Positions 53,530 through 62,129 are shown, numbered from the stretch's first letter. The stretch is 64,000 nucleotides of DNA from Algoriphagus sp. AGSA1 (GCF_021390545.1 NZ_JAJUWR010000001.1:62001-126000); one strand, 5' to 3'. Made by a program: numbers and translations. The notes: generated by a model from the sequence alone, not told the origin.

Positions 53530-55965
53530 ATGTTTTACCACTATCTCAAAATCGCATCTAGGAATCTCTGGCGAAATAAAGTGTTTTCGCTGATCAATAT
53601 TATGGGACTGGCAATCGGAATGGCTGCCTGTCTGCTTATTTTTAGGTATGTGGATTTTGAGCTAAGTTACGATGACTTCCGAAAGCCCACGATTTACCGT
53701 TTATCGAGTAATGCCTATATGCATGGGGAAATAGTGGGAAAACGGGCCCAGACCGCTCCTGCGCTGGCACCAGCCTTTCATAGGGATATTTCGGAAGTGA
53801 TTCAGGCAGCCCGCATCGTACATACAGCTCCATTGATGTCAGATCCCGTTTTTCAGGTAGGAGATCGGAGTTTTCATGAAGAAAAGATCTATTATGCAGA
53901 TGCTTCATTCCTCTCCATGTTTTCCTATCAGATGTTGCGGGGCGATGCCAAGTCGGCACTTACGCAGCAGGGAAGTGTAGTCTTGTCTGAATCAATGTCC
54001 CAAAAATATTTTCCCGATGGGGATGCGGTGGGAGAATCCCTTGATTTTCATATGGGGGAGATGGGGCAGACGCAGTTGCTTATCAGTGGGGTTTTTGAGG
54101 ATGTTCCTAAGAATTCCCACCTGCAAACTGATTTTATTATCTCCTTCAATTCCCTGCCCTGGAACCTCAATGAGAACTGGGATTGGGGGAATTTCTATAA
54201 TTACATAGAGATTCTACCGGAAAGTGACCCAGAGGCAGTAAAACAAAAAATCCATGGGGTGCTTGAAAAATACAGAGGGGAGACAATAGCCGAATGGCGT
54301 AAAGAAGGCTATTTCGAGGAGTTTGATCTGCAGCCCATCCAGGGAATTCACCTGGACTCAAATCTGGAAGCAGAGGCAGAAGTAAATGGCAGCCGACGTA
54401 CGGTGTCATTTTTAACCCTTATTGCATTTTTTATCCTCGTGATTGCTTGGATCAATTATATAAACCTGACCACTGCCAAAGCTATGGAGCGGGTAAGGGA
54501 AATCGGGATACGAAAAGTAGTGGGGTCAAGCAGAGCACAATTGATGCAACAGTTTTTGGCAGAATCATATTTGATCAACTTGGTGGCGGCACTGCTGGCA
54601 GTGATAGTTTCAAACCTCCTGATGACTCCCTTCCACGCCCTGACCCTGGGGCACTTTGCAACAGGATTCGATTTAAAAATGGGATTGGGCATCATCGTCT
54701 TATTTGTTTTCGGGACATTTATTTCGGGATTGTATCCTGCGATAGCACTGTCCTTCCAGCCTGTGCGGTTGATAAAGGGGGATTTAAAAAACTCCAAGGG
54801 GGTTCAGCTCAGAAAAGCATTAGTGGTGTTCCAGTTTGCGGCGTCTATTGCGCTTATAGCAGGAACTTTCGGTGTACGGGAGCAATTGCACTTTATGCGG
54901 CATCAGGACATGGGTCTGGATTTGGAGCAAACGCTTATCCTGAAGGGACCCGGTATTAAAGATTCAACTTATCAGAGCCAGCTTGCCTTTTTTAAAAATG
55001 AAGTACAAATGCTGCCAGAAGTTCAGAGGGTGAGTGTGTCCTCCAATATTCCTGGACAACAACTTAGCTGGGGAAGGCCTTTTTATCCACCTGCAACCCC
55101 TGAGTTCAGAAAAGGAGTGAATATCGTAGCGGTAGATGAGGATTTCTTCGAATTATATGGCAGTACATTTCTTGCGGGACGCAATTTTTCCACAGAAATC
55201 CTCTCTGATCGGGGTGCTGTGATTTTTAATGAAACAGCCATCCGCCAGCTAGGTTTCAGCAGTCCGGAGGAAGCGGTCCAACAAAAAATCATTTGGGATG
55301 AAGCCGAAAACGATCAGCACACGAAGGAAATCTTGGGGGTGGTTAAGGATTTTAATCAGCAATCTCTGCATAATGAAGTGGAACCCATGGTCTTTGCATT
55401 GAAAGAATATCTGAATGCTCCTTGGGCTGGGGAATATTATTCTTTGAAAATCACTTCAACCGATTATCCCAATGCATTAAAACAAATCCAAGCTAATTGG
55501 AGCGAGGTTTTTCCGGGCAGTCCCTTTGATTACTTTTTTCTTGATGCCTATTTTGATAGCCAGTATAAATCTGACAGGCAATTCGCAAAAGTTTTCAGCT
55601 TGTTCGCAGGTTTGGCTATACTGATAGCGTGCCTGGGTTTGTTTGGGCTATCCTCATACATGACTTTGCAGCGCACAAAGGAAATAGGGATACGGAAGGT
55701 TTTGGGAGCTTCAGTGCTTACCATCATGTCCCTACTTTCCCGGGAATTTCTCAGGCTCATAGGCATAGCCAGTATAGTCATACTTCCGGCCGTATGGTAT
55801 TTTATGAAAAAATGGCTGGAAAATTTTGCGTACCGGATGGAGATTCATTGGTGGTTACTGGTGTTACCAGTGGTTCTGGTCTGGTTCATGGCTTTGCTTA
55901 CGATCAGTTTCCAATCTGTGAAAGCAGCACTGATGAATCCGGTGAAGAGTCTGAAGAGTGAGTGA
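53530..55965 (+). CDS. ABC3/FtsX-type permease, paralogue 5
   Basis: An 811-residue permease, opening MFYHYLKIASRNLWRNKVFSLINIMGLAIGMAACLLIF. The first coupling segment reads YINLTTAKAMERVREIGIRKVVGS, with YINL in place of FMNL, and the second TKEIGIRKVLGA; the end is NPVKSLKSE. The eight-helix double layout is complete. The stop is followed by a CAATGAGCAATTTTCAATGC-type repeat at 55985-56040, where a truncated ATPase gene begins. Confidence 0.93.
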   Translation: MFYHYLKIASRNLWRNKVFSLINIMGLAIGMAACLLIFRYVDFELSYDDFRKPTIYRLSSNAYMHGEIVGKRAQTAPALAPAFHRDISEVIQAARIVHTAPLMSDPVFQVGDRSFHEEKIYYADASFLSMFSYQMLRGDAKSALTQQGSVVLSESMSQKYFPDGDAVGESLDFHMGEMGQTQLLISGVFEDVPKNSHLQTDFIISFNSLPWNLNENWDWGNFYNYIEILPESDPEAVKQKIHGVLEKYRGETIAEWRKEGYFEEFDLQPIQGIHLDSNLEAEAEVNGSRRTVSFLTLIAFFILVIAWINYINLTTAKAMERVREIGIRKVVGSSRAQLMQQFLAESYLINLVAALLAVIVSNLLMTPFHALTLGHFATGFDLKMGLGIIVLFVFGTFISGLYPAIALSFQPVRLIKGDLKNSKGVQLRKALVVFQFAASIALIAGTFGVREQLHFMRHQDMGLDLEQTLILKGPGIKDSTYQSQLAFFKNEVQMLPEVQRVSVSSNIPGQQLSWGRPFYPPATPEFRKGVNIVAVDEDFFELYGSTFLAGRNFSTEILSDRGAVIFNETAIRQLGFSSPEEAVQQKIIWDEAENDQHTKEILGVVKDFNQQSLHNEVEPMVFALKEYLNAPWAGEYYSLKITSTDYPNALKQIQANWSEVFPGSPFDYFFLDAYFDSQYKSDRQFAKVFSLFAGLAILIACLGLFGLSSYMTLQRTKEIGIRKVLGASVLTIMSLLSREFLRLIGIASIVILPAVWYFMKKWLENFAYRMEIHWWLLVLPVVLVWFMALLTISFQSVKAALMNPVKSLKSE

Positions 55966-56038
55966 GGAGAGTACCAATGATCAAGTATCAATGAGCAATT
56001 TTCAATGCTCAGGTGTTGAGACCCTTGAACATTGAACA

Positions 56039-56941
56039 TTGAGTTTGGGCATTGAACCTTTGGATCTTTATCCAATGAGTTTTTCGGAGTTTTTGATTGC
56101 CTTGGGCGAAAATGATTTATTGGATCTTTTGGAAAGTGAGGATTGGGTTTTGATCAAAACCTTCAGTTCCAAATTTATTCAGTTGCTAAAGCAGTATTAT
56201 TATATCGGAGGCATGCCTGAAGCTGTTCTGAGGTTTTCAGAAAATGCTGATTTTGACGAAGTGAGGCAAATACAAAAGCGGATTTTAGATGCTTATGAAC
56301 AGGATTTTTCCAAGCATGCACCTCATGAAATTGTGCCTAGGATCAGAATGCTCTGGAATTCCATCCCGGCACAATTGGCCAAAGAAAACAAAAAATTCAT
56401 TTATGGAATAATCAAACAGGGTGCCCGAGCAAAAGATTATGAATTGGCAATGTCCTGGCTGATTGATTGTGGCTTGGTACATAAAATCAACAGGGTTGCC
56501 AAACCGGCGATTCCTCTTAAAGCCTATGAGGATTTAAGTGCCTTCAAGTTGTTTGTGGTGGATGTAGGCCTTTTGTGTGCGATGGTGGATGTGGATGTGA
56601 GAACTTTGCTGGAGGGAAATAACTTGTTTGAAAAATTTAAAGGGGCATTGACTGAACAATTTGTAATACAGCAATTGATCCTATTGAAAGAAATATCAAC
56701 CTATTATTGGTCTGCGGAAAAGGCTACTGCTGAAATAGATTTTTTGGTACAGTTTAATGGTCAGATTATTCCTATAGAAGTAAAAGCGGAGGAAAACCTG
56801 AAAGCTAAAAGCTTAAAACTGTTTTGTCAAAAATATAAACCAACTACAGCAATCAGAATATCTATGTCTAATTTCAGAAAAGAGGATTGGCTGCTTAATT
56901 TGCCCTTATATGCAATTGGTAATTTGCCAAAGGTGAAGTAG
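56039..56941 (+). pseudogene. 5'-truncated AAA ATPase, DUF4143 part only
   Basis: The frame encodes about 300 residues matching the C-terminal two thirds of a DUF4143-type ATP-binding protein: LDLYPMSFSEFLIALGE, then YYYIGGMPEAVLRF, ISKxH-type linker EIVPRIRMLWNSIPAQLAKENKKFIYG, and the nuclease-like end FLVQFNGQIIPIEVKAEEN. Full-length relatives are near 385-400 residues and begin with a P-loop ATPase domain, which is missing. Homology begins abruptly at the edge of a GAACATTGAACATTGAG repeat, so the 5' end was probably lost in a repeat-associated rearrangement. Any start codon used here would be fortuitous. Confidence 0.8.
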
Positions 56942-56961
56942 CAACACCGTAGAACGAAGAC

Positions 56962-57266
56962 GTTGGCCGACTCCCCCTTGGACTTCGAAATTCCACATGA
57001 AAAAGGGTTTTCAGTAAAAGTGGCAGGGGGATTTTATAAGTATTTGAGAACTTTCAACTCCTACACCCATGCCCGTGTCTTCATAAAAAATGTACAGCCT
57101 TATCTGGATAAGCTAAATCCTCTCATGCTTGAGGTAATATTTTTAAAGCAAAAAATCATTGATTCCCAGCAGAAAATAAATCATGTCTCTCAAGAAATTA
57201 GAATGGGGAATATGATGAAAGTGGATTGGGTACTTTTGTTCAGTATTCTTTCAAAAACCGGATACC
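56962..57266. repeat. Fourth copy of the GTTGGCCGACTCC element, with a doubtful ORF across it
   Basis: Bases 56962-57040 repeat the element at 44974 and 50346 (GTTGGCCGACTCCCCCTTGG ... GGCAGGGGGATTTTATAAG). A 104-codon frame starts inside it at 56963 and runs to 57277. Because its first 25 codons are repeat sequence, it is probably not a native gene. The later part (FNSYTHARVFIKNVQPYLDK) might be a decayed coding fragment. Confidence 0.6.
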
Positions 57267-57872
57267 ATGAGCTTTAAAAACATTGAGTTTGGCAGAGATT
57301 TTTTGGTCTTTGCGGCCGTACTGATAGCCGGCTTATCGTCAGTTGGATGTTCAAAAGACAGCGATGCCAATCCCCAACCAGAATATTATTTCCGTTTCAA
57401 GGTAGACGGTAGTACGGTGGACTATTCCGACTTGGTATCCCAGGCCTTTTATCCCGGTACTACATCCGTAAATTACTATGTTGAAGAAAGTGATATCTAC
57501 CAATCGATGATTTTCTCCACGGCCAATGTTAATGAAGTCTTGAAAAATGCCCTTCAAATTGTGACTTGGCACCGGGAACCCTTCAGCGTCAACGTTACCT
57601 ATAGCACTACCGGATCTGCCTCCAGCCAAAACGTTCCACATTTCTTTCAATTTGGCTATTACGACAGCAGCGGCACGCTTTATTTTGCTAGGGAGCAGAG
57701 CTATTATGAGCCAATAAGCCTGACCGCCACGGATGCAACCATCCGGTTTACCGAAATCAGTGATACCCGTATCAAAGGCACTTTTTCGGGCATGTTGCAC
57801 AATCACAACCAGACCGTGTGGATAACCATTACAGAAGGGGAGTTTCAGGTGCCTTCCCAGTTCCCACAGTAA
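57267..57872 (+). CDS. Lipoprotein of unknown function
   Basis: A 201-residue protein I do not recognise. The signal peptide ends SSVGC (cysteine 28). The mature protein is rich in Tyr, Thr and Ser and looks all-beta (YYFRFKVDGSTVDYSDL, FSVNVTYSTTGSA, ATIRFTEISDTRIKGTFSGML). The KGTFSGML pattern near residue 168 is seen in several Bacteroidota lipoproteins with lipocalin-like or carbohydrate-binding folds. It has no obvious operon partner. Confidence 0.7.
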   Translation: MSFKNIEFGRDFLVFAAVLIAGLSSVGCSKDSDANPQPEYYFRFKVDGSTVDYSDLVSQAFYPGTTSVNYYVEESDIYQSMIFSTANVNEVLKNALQIVTWHREPFSVNVTYSTTGSASSQNVPHFFQFGYYDSSGTLYFAREQSYYEPISLTATDATIRFTEISDTRIKGTFSGMLHNHNQTVWITITEGEFQVPSQFPQ

Positions 57873-57927
57873 GGACATTGTTGTAAGGTTCAGTTCCGGT
57901 TTTCGAGGATAACCACTGCATAAGATC

Positions 57928-58167
57928 ATGAAAACAAACAGACATTTCATCAATGCAAAAATCGCAGGATATATCTTGATACTGCTATTGCCCGGCTTCC
58001 GCAACATTTATGGACAAACCCCGGAACAAACGCAATCTATAAAAAGAGTCCTTTGGGTAGCTGAAAGACTTGTTCAAAAAAAGAATGCTCCTTGTCATCT
58101 TTTTGTGGTTTTCTTCCAAAGTCCACATCTGTCCCCTGAGAGTCGAGAGGCAAGATACAGCTTGTAA
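57928..58167 (+). CDS. Short secreted-protein fragment
   Basis: A 79-codon frame beginning MKTNRHFINAKIAGYILILLLPGF with a plausible signal peptide, then about 50 residues with no family match known to me. It may be the 5' end of a gene whose remainder is lost; the following 220 bases to 58391 hold no continuation I can identify. Confidence 0.3.
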   Translation: MKTNRHFINAKIAGYILILLLPGFRNIYGQTPEQTQSIKRVLWVAERLVQKKNAPCHLFVVFFQSPHLSPESREARYSL

Positions 58168-58391
58168 TGAAATACAATGCAGTTCGTTTTTGATAGTGTC
58201 TCCTAATAGTTGAATTGCACGCCTGTGGGCATAATTGTGCGCTTTTTGATTTCGAACTGATTCAAAATGATGTTCTAAGGCTTTTAAAGGCTGTTTTGAC
58301 TGGCATCGTTGTGGAAAGGATTAATGTGCCCTGATACGGATTATTGATTTGATTCATAGCCCGTTGAGCGATCACATTATTCCGAGTCCTT

Positions 58392-58895
58392 ATGCATTGC
58401 TATCACATAAAATCAATAGTTCTGGTCATTGCCCTGACTGCCTTTTTACCAGTACTATCCTGGGCGCAGGTAAGCTATTCGGCAGTTAAAATTCACAACC
58501 TTCATCCCAAACCCATAGTGAAAGTTACCATAAACGGCAAGCCAGCTTATCTCCTGCTGGACACAGGCTCAGACATAGACCTCCTGCATAGTAAAGCAAT
58601 GAAGAAATATGACTTTTCAATTTATACAAGAAACAGCGACTCCAGACAAATGCTTGCCAGCGTGAATGGCGTGGAACGCACTTTTGATTATGTCTATGAC
58701 CTTGACCTGATGATCGGAGAAAAGCATATTTCCGGTAGTTTTATTTCAATGGATATCAGTAGTATAGTTACTTCTATCAGTAATAAGACCGGGATGACTA
58801 TTTCTGGCATAATTGGTTCTGAAACGATGAAAAACTATTGCTTTATCATCGATTACGAAAAGGCGGAGGTGATGCTGAAAAGCGGGCGGGAATAG
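58392..58895 (+). CDS. Secreted retropepsin-like aspartic protease
   Basis: A 167-residue protein with a signal peptide cleaved after SWAQ (about residue 26). The active-site motif LLLDTGSDIDLL lies near residues 54-65, in the setting VTINGKPAYLLLDTGS that is typical of single-domain retropepsins. SGIIGSETMKNYCFIIDYEKAEVML completes the fold with the second hydrophobic-hydrophobic-Gly psi-loop (IIG). Such enzymes act as homodimers. A larger protein with the same DTGS motif is encoded at 59732 beyond an XRE-type gene, suggesting a functional group. Confidence 0.82.
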   Translation: MHCYHIKSIVLVIALTAFLPVLSWAQVSYSAVKIHNLHPKPIVKVTINGKPAYLLLDTGSDIDLLHSKAMKKYDFSIYTRNSDSRQMLASVNGVERTFDYVYDLDLMIGEKHISGSFISMDISSIVTSISNKTGMTISGIIGSETMKNYCFIIDYEKAEVMLKSGRE

Positions 58896-59002
58896 CTATA
58901 TTCATCATTTAGAGCAATGGTTAAGTCATGCAGCCTTTCGGCATACCGTGATGTGGATAAATACCCCAAACGCTGCCACTGCTCCCTCATGTCTGCGACA
59001 AC

Positions 59003-59629
59003 ATGTTAGTTGAAATGGAAATATCAGAAAAAATAGCTTTAACCAGGAAGAAGAAAGGACTTAGCCAAGAGCAATTGGCAGAAGCGGCAAAGGTTACGGT
59101 TCGGACCATACAGCGCATAGAAAGTGGGGAAAGCATTCCAAGAGCATTTACCCTCAGGACTTTGGCAGAGGCTCTGGAAATAAATTTTGAAGACTTGGTC
59201 ACCATTGGTGAAGTACATAGTAGTGGTTTTTCAGATGATTCAGTTGCACTTCAGACTAATTTTGACCCGGATGACGAAAAGCATACGCTCCAAGTCATTT
59301 GCTTAGCATGCTTTAGTTATCTGGTAGTCCCCTTTGTTCATTTTTTGATCCCCGCTTATTTTTTGAAAAAATCAGGGAGTAGCAATCCCAGAACAATTAC
59401 TGTTGGACGGACTGTTATCAGACGGCAGATTTATTGGACGGTGGCACTTTCCCTTGTATTGCTGCTTACCTCAGGTTATAATTTTATTGTCGCTGTATAT
59501 TTTGAAGAATCATACCTGCTGCATTACTTATGGCCCTTTTTTGGAATGTACATTTTGAATTTCTTCATTATTCTCCACAGTCTCATCCGCGTAAATACGA
59601 GGGATGATGAACCTGCCCTGGCTGCATAA
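59003..59629 (+). CDS. XRE-family HTH protein with C-terminal membrane domain
   Basis: A 208-residue membrane-bound regulator. Residues 6-65 are an XRE helix-turn-helix (LTRKKKGLSQEQLAEAAKVTVRTIQRIESGESIPR). The C-terminal part has three or four membrane helices (about 95-115, 140-160 and 175-198), like DUF4870-type proteins. A start at 59015 (MEISEK) is also possible. It lies between two retropepsin-like genes and could control them in answer to an envelope signal; that is inference. Confidence 0.82.
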   Translation: MLVEMEISEKIALTRKKKGLSQEQLAEAAKVTVRTIQRIESGESIPRAFTLRTLAEALEINFEDLVTIGEVHSSGFSDDSVALQTNFDPDDEKHTLQVICLACFSYLVVPFVHFLIPAYFLKKSGSSNPRTITVGRTVIRRQIYWTVALSLVLLLTSGYNFIVAVYFEESYLLHYLWPFFGMYILNFFIILHSLIRVNTRDDEPALAA

Positions 59630-59678
59630 AACAATCGGAAAGTAAGCAATGTCAGGTGATTGTCGGGTGGATTACGTC

Positions 59679-59707
59679 TTGTTGCCCCGTTTTCAAGCCT
59701 AGTTTTG
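59679..59707 (+). promoter_or_regulatory. Candidate Bacteroidota promoter for the larger aspartic protease
   Basis: TAGTTTTG at 59700-59707 fits the -7 consensus TAnnTTTG, and TTG at 59679-59681 lies 18 bases upstream as a -33 element. Transcription would begin about 18 bases before the ATG at 59732. Confidence 0.5.
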
Positions 59708-59731
59708 CACAGGACAAAACACAGACAAAAA

Positions 59732-60697
59732 ATGAGGGAGTTAAAAAAAACAGTACTGGCGATAGTATTCTTTTCCATCTTTTCCGGCAAGGTACTCGTA
59801 GCCCAATCTATACCAGCCAATCAACTGGTTTTGCCGTCAAAAACGTTTGTGTTGCCGTTTTTCTGGCAAGGAGATACCATCGGCTCAAAATGGGAAGCGA
59901 ATGCCGCTATGCTTATTCCCGTGAATTTAAAGGACTGCCCACGTAGATTTTATATGCAGTTTGACTTGGGCGCTCCATATTCTTTGCTGTATGGAAATAA
60001 ATTGGAGGCCATTGAATCGGAATTCCCTGGCTCATTTCCTCAGGAAGTGATGGACGGAAAGCTTGCAAACTTTTCCTTTAAAGCAGAGCAAGTGCCTATT
60101 TTAGCTAAGGAGATTGAAGTGAAGAAGTTCGATGATTCGGCAATCGATTGGCAAAATGAAGATGGTGTGGAAATAATCGGGACTATCGGGGCTGATCTGA
60201 TTGATGACAGGATAGCAATTATTGATTACCCGGATAAAAAGCTCACCATTTCGCAGGCGATCCCGGAAAAGATCGGAGAGGATATGTCCTTATCCGATTT
60301 TATATATTCACATCGGCGTGTGTTATTGCCGGCAAAAGTGAATGGCAAAGAGACCCTTCTTTATTTTGATACCGGCTCCAGCATGTTTGAATTGCTGACT
60401 GACAAGGAAACAAGTGAGCGGCTTGCCGCACCTGATGCAAGTCCTATCCAATTCACAGTAAAATCATGGGATAGGTTTTTGACTGCCAATAGCCTGGCAT
60501 CAAATAGTATCATAGAAATTGCGGGTGTTTCGATTCCCGTCACTTCTTCCACGTATATCGAGGGAATTAGTGATTCTCAGATCGAACAAATGTCTAAAAT
60601 GGGAATAGGGGGTATGACAGGAAACAAGCTCTTTTTGAACTATAGGTTAGTACTTGATACCAAGAATCATAAGTTTGGACTTATACCTTCATTTTAG
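59732..60697 (+). CDS. Secreted aspartyl-protease-like protein with DTGSS motif
   Basis: About 321 residues from the ATG at 59732 (MRELKKTVLAIVFFSIF, signal peptide cleaved near VLVAQ); an in-frame ATG 24 codons earlier lies upstream of the promoter and is not preferred. The motif TLLYFDTGSSMFELL near residue 210 is a retropepsin-type active site. An earlier copy-like region has MQFDLGAPYSLLYG near residue 72, with DLG in place of DTG, so the protein may be a pseudo-dimer in which the first half has lost the usual motif. GTIGADLIDDRIAIIDYPDKKLTIS marks the first domain end. Function unknown. Confidence 0.78.
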   Translation: MRELKKTVLAIVFFSIFSGKVLVAQSIPANQLVLPSKTFVLPFFWQGDTIGSKWEANAAMLIPVNLKDCPRRFYMQFDLGAPYSLLYGNKLEAIESEFPGSFPQEVMDGKLANFSFKAEQVPILAKEIEVKKFDDSAIDWQNEDGVEIIGTIGADLIDDRIAIIDYPDKKLTISQAIPEKIGEDMSLSDFIYSHRRVLLPAKVNGKETLLYFDTGSSMFELLTDKETSERLAAPDASPIQFTVKSWDRFLTANSLASNSIIEIAGVSIPVTSSTYIEGISDSQIEQMSKMGIGGMTGNKLFLNYRLVLDTKNHKFGLIPSF

Positions 60698-60805
60698 AAA
60701 TAGCAAGGAAACCGAACTCACAGATCATGAAGGTCAGGGCGGAGACTGACCCGATGGAGAAGTCTTTTAATTTTCCAACTACAACCTGTTTTTGATAGTG
60801 GAGGC

Positions 60806-61256
60806 TTATTCTGACCGTAAGCTGTTTACCGGGTTTGCAACAGCGGTTTTTATCGCCTGCACACTGATCGTCAATAAAGCAATGAGAACTGCGCCGGCCG
60901 CAGCGGCAATAAACACCCACCATTGAATAGTGATTTTGTATTCAAACCCATTCAGCCAGTTGTTCATTTATATTGCTTAGGGAGAAGGTTTTGCTCTTCA
61001 ACAGATTTCTCCAACCGATCTTGAAATAGCTTCTGTACATGCTCATGGTAGTATGCTGATTTGGAATTGAAATAGATTTGATGAATCCTGGCCGGAAGTA
61101 TATGAGCACACTCCAGGAAAATTTCCATCTGGCCTTGCGGGGAGTGTCTTTCACTTCCTTGCTAAACACCTCTATGAGATCCCCTTCGATCTCCTCAAGG
61201 TAATCCTCCCGGCAAAACCAGCGGAGAAAGGCGAGCGCTTTTTTGGGAGGTTGCAT
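60806..61256 (-). pseudogene. Permease-prefix-domain ABC3 permease with large internal deletion
   Basis: The reverse strand starts MQPPKKALAFLRWFCREDYLEEIEGDLIEVF, the permease prefix domain, and then YRSYFKIGWRNLLKSKTFSLSNI, the beginning of an FtsX-type permease. At about 60968-60980 it jumps, in another frame, to the extreme C-terminus NWLNGFEYKITIQWWVFIAAAAGAVLIALLTISVQAIKTAVANPVNSLRSE, ending at 60806. Compared with a usual length near 880 residues, about 2.1 kb is missing. The ATG overlaps the PadR stop (ATGA), so this was once a two-gene operon. Confidence 0.9.
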
Positions 61257-61582
61257 CAGCCAAAAGTGATTTTGGGAATCCTGTTGTAGATATTGCTTCT
61301 CAGGGCAAACTGCTCATCCAAAACCCGCTTACCCAATGCTGTAATGACATAATACTTCTTCCGTCTGCCGCCACGCGCTACGGTAATGCCGCCAAATCTT
61401 GATTTGACGTAATCCTTTTCCTCCATTCGCTTCAACGCAACATGCACCGCACTGATGTTCAGGGATTTTCCCAGTTCTTTTTCTAATCCGGAAAGGATCG
61501 ATACGCCGTATGCCTCATCGTGCAGTGCTGCTACCATCAGCAGTACCAGCTCTTCAAATTCGCCCAGTGAATGTTGTGCCAC
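61256..61582 (-). CDS. PadR-family transcriptional regulator
   Basis: A 108-residue winged-helix repressor starting with GTG at 61582. LGEFEELVLLMVAALHDEAYGVSILSGLEKELGKSLNISAVHVALKRMEEKDYVKSRFGG is the PadR DNA-binding domain, followed by ARGGRRKKYYVITALGKRVLDEQ. PadR proteins of this type regularly precede prefix-domain permeases in Bacteroidota and are thought to repress them. Here the partner permease is a deletion remnant, while the regulator is intact. A perfect 14-base inverted repeat right upstream is a good candidate operator for autoregulation. Confidence 0.93.
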   Translation of the reverse strand: MAQHSLGEFEELVLLMVAALHDEAYGVSILSGLEKELGKSLNISAVHVALKRMEEKDYVKSRFGGITVARGGRRKKYYVITALGKRVLDEQFALRSNIYNRIPKITFG

Positions 61583-61591
61583 TTTGGATTT

Positions 61592-61645
61592 ATTTACTTA
61601 ACAAAAGTGAATGTAATATATTTGATTCATATTTGTTAAGTAAAT
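61592..61645. promoter_or_regulatory. Candidate PadR operator, 14-bp perfect inverted repeat
   Basis: Arms ATTTACTTAACAAA (61592-61605) and TTTGTTAAGTAAAT (61632-61645) are exact inverses around a 26-base spacer, beginning ten bases upstream of the padR GTG. The spacer contains TATATTTG, a fit to the -7 box, on the plus strand. Arms about 40 bases apart would be read as two operator half-regions or as a stem-loop. Confidence 0.65.
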
Positions 61646-62037
61646 GAAAAAATATTTTTTCTGTTGCGCTGCTTCAACGGGCTAAGACAGATAAGCCTTC
61701 GAGGCCTTTCAATTGCTGTGCCTAGGTTTGTGTCCGCACAAACCGCATTTCCACTATCCAGCTTCTCCCAAAGCCGTGTGGTTCGGAATTACGAAACGGA
61801 GAGAGAAATATCGAATGCAGAACGTCGAATAACGAATGTGAGTGCCGTAATGCACTTCGATATTCATTATTGGGAGCACGGTGTTCGATATTCCTGAATT
61901 GATGATTTTGGCTAGTTCAGTCATGAAGGCTAGTACGGACACTGACCTCGGCAGAGTGATTGTGGCCAGTGGGACACGGAGAGTTAACTGTTTGACCCAT
62001 AGTTGGCAACCTGCAACTGAATTGATTTGCCCGACTG
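61646..62037. repeat. Spacer with TCGAATAACGAATGT-type repeats
   Basis: No gene is supported. AATATCGAATGCAGAACG and TCGAATAACGAATG near 61809-61840 belong to a repeat style common in Bacteroidota spacers, and a GTTTGTG-TCCG-CACAAAC stem-loop is near 61729-61746. The promoter unit for the last permease follows. Confidence 0.5.
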
Positions 62038-62129
62038 CGGACATTATTGTCCGAACTTTTTCCATCCAAGAACGACCCTGACCCTTTGAATGCGGGTTTT
62101 GGCCGATTTGGCATGGCATGAATGTGGAC
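62038..62129 (+). promoter_or_regulatory. Palindrome plus sigma-54-like promoter of permease paralogue 6
   Basis: CGGACA-TTAT-TGTCCG (62038-62053) lies 76 bases before TGGCATGAATGTGGAC (62114-62129), which is 72 bases before the permease ATG. Spacing equals that of the units at 43744 and 47763, although the intervening sequence differs completely. Confidence 0.65.

Noticed and set aside
60681-60923. 80-codon reverse ORF rich in cysteine
   Set aside because: It is the shadow of the permease C-terminal fragment, whose true frame ends NPVNSLRSE.
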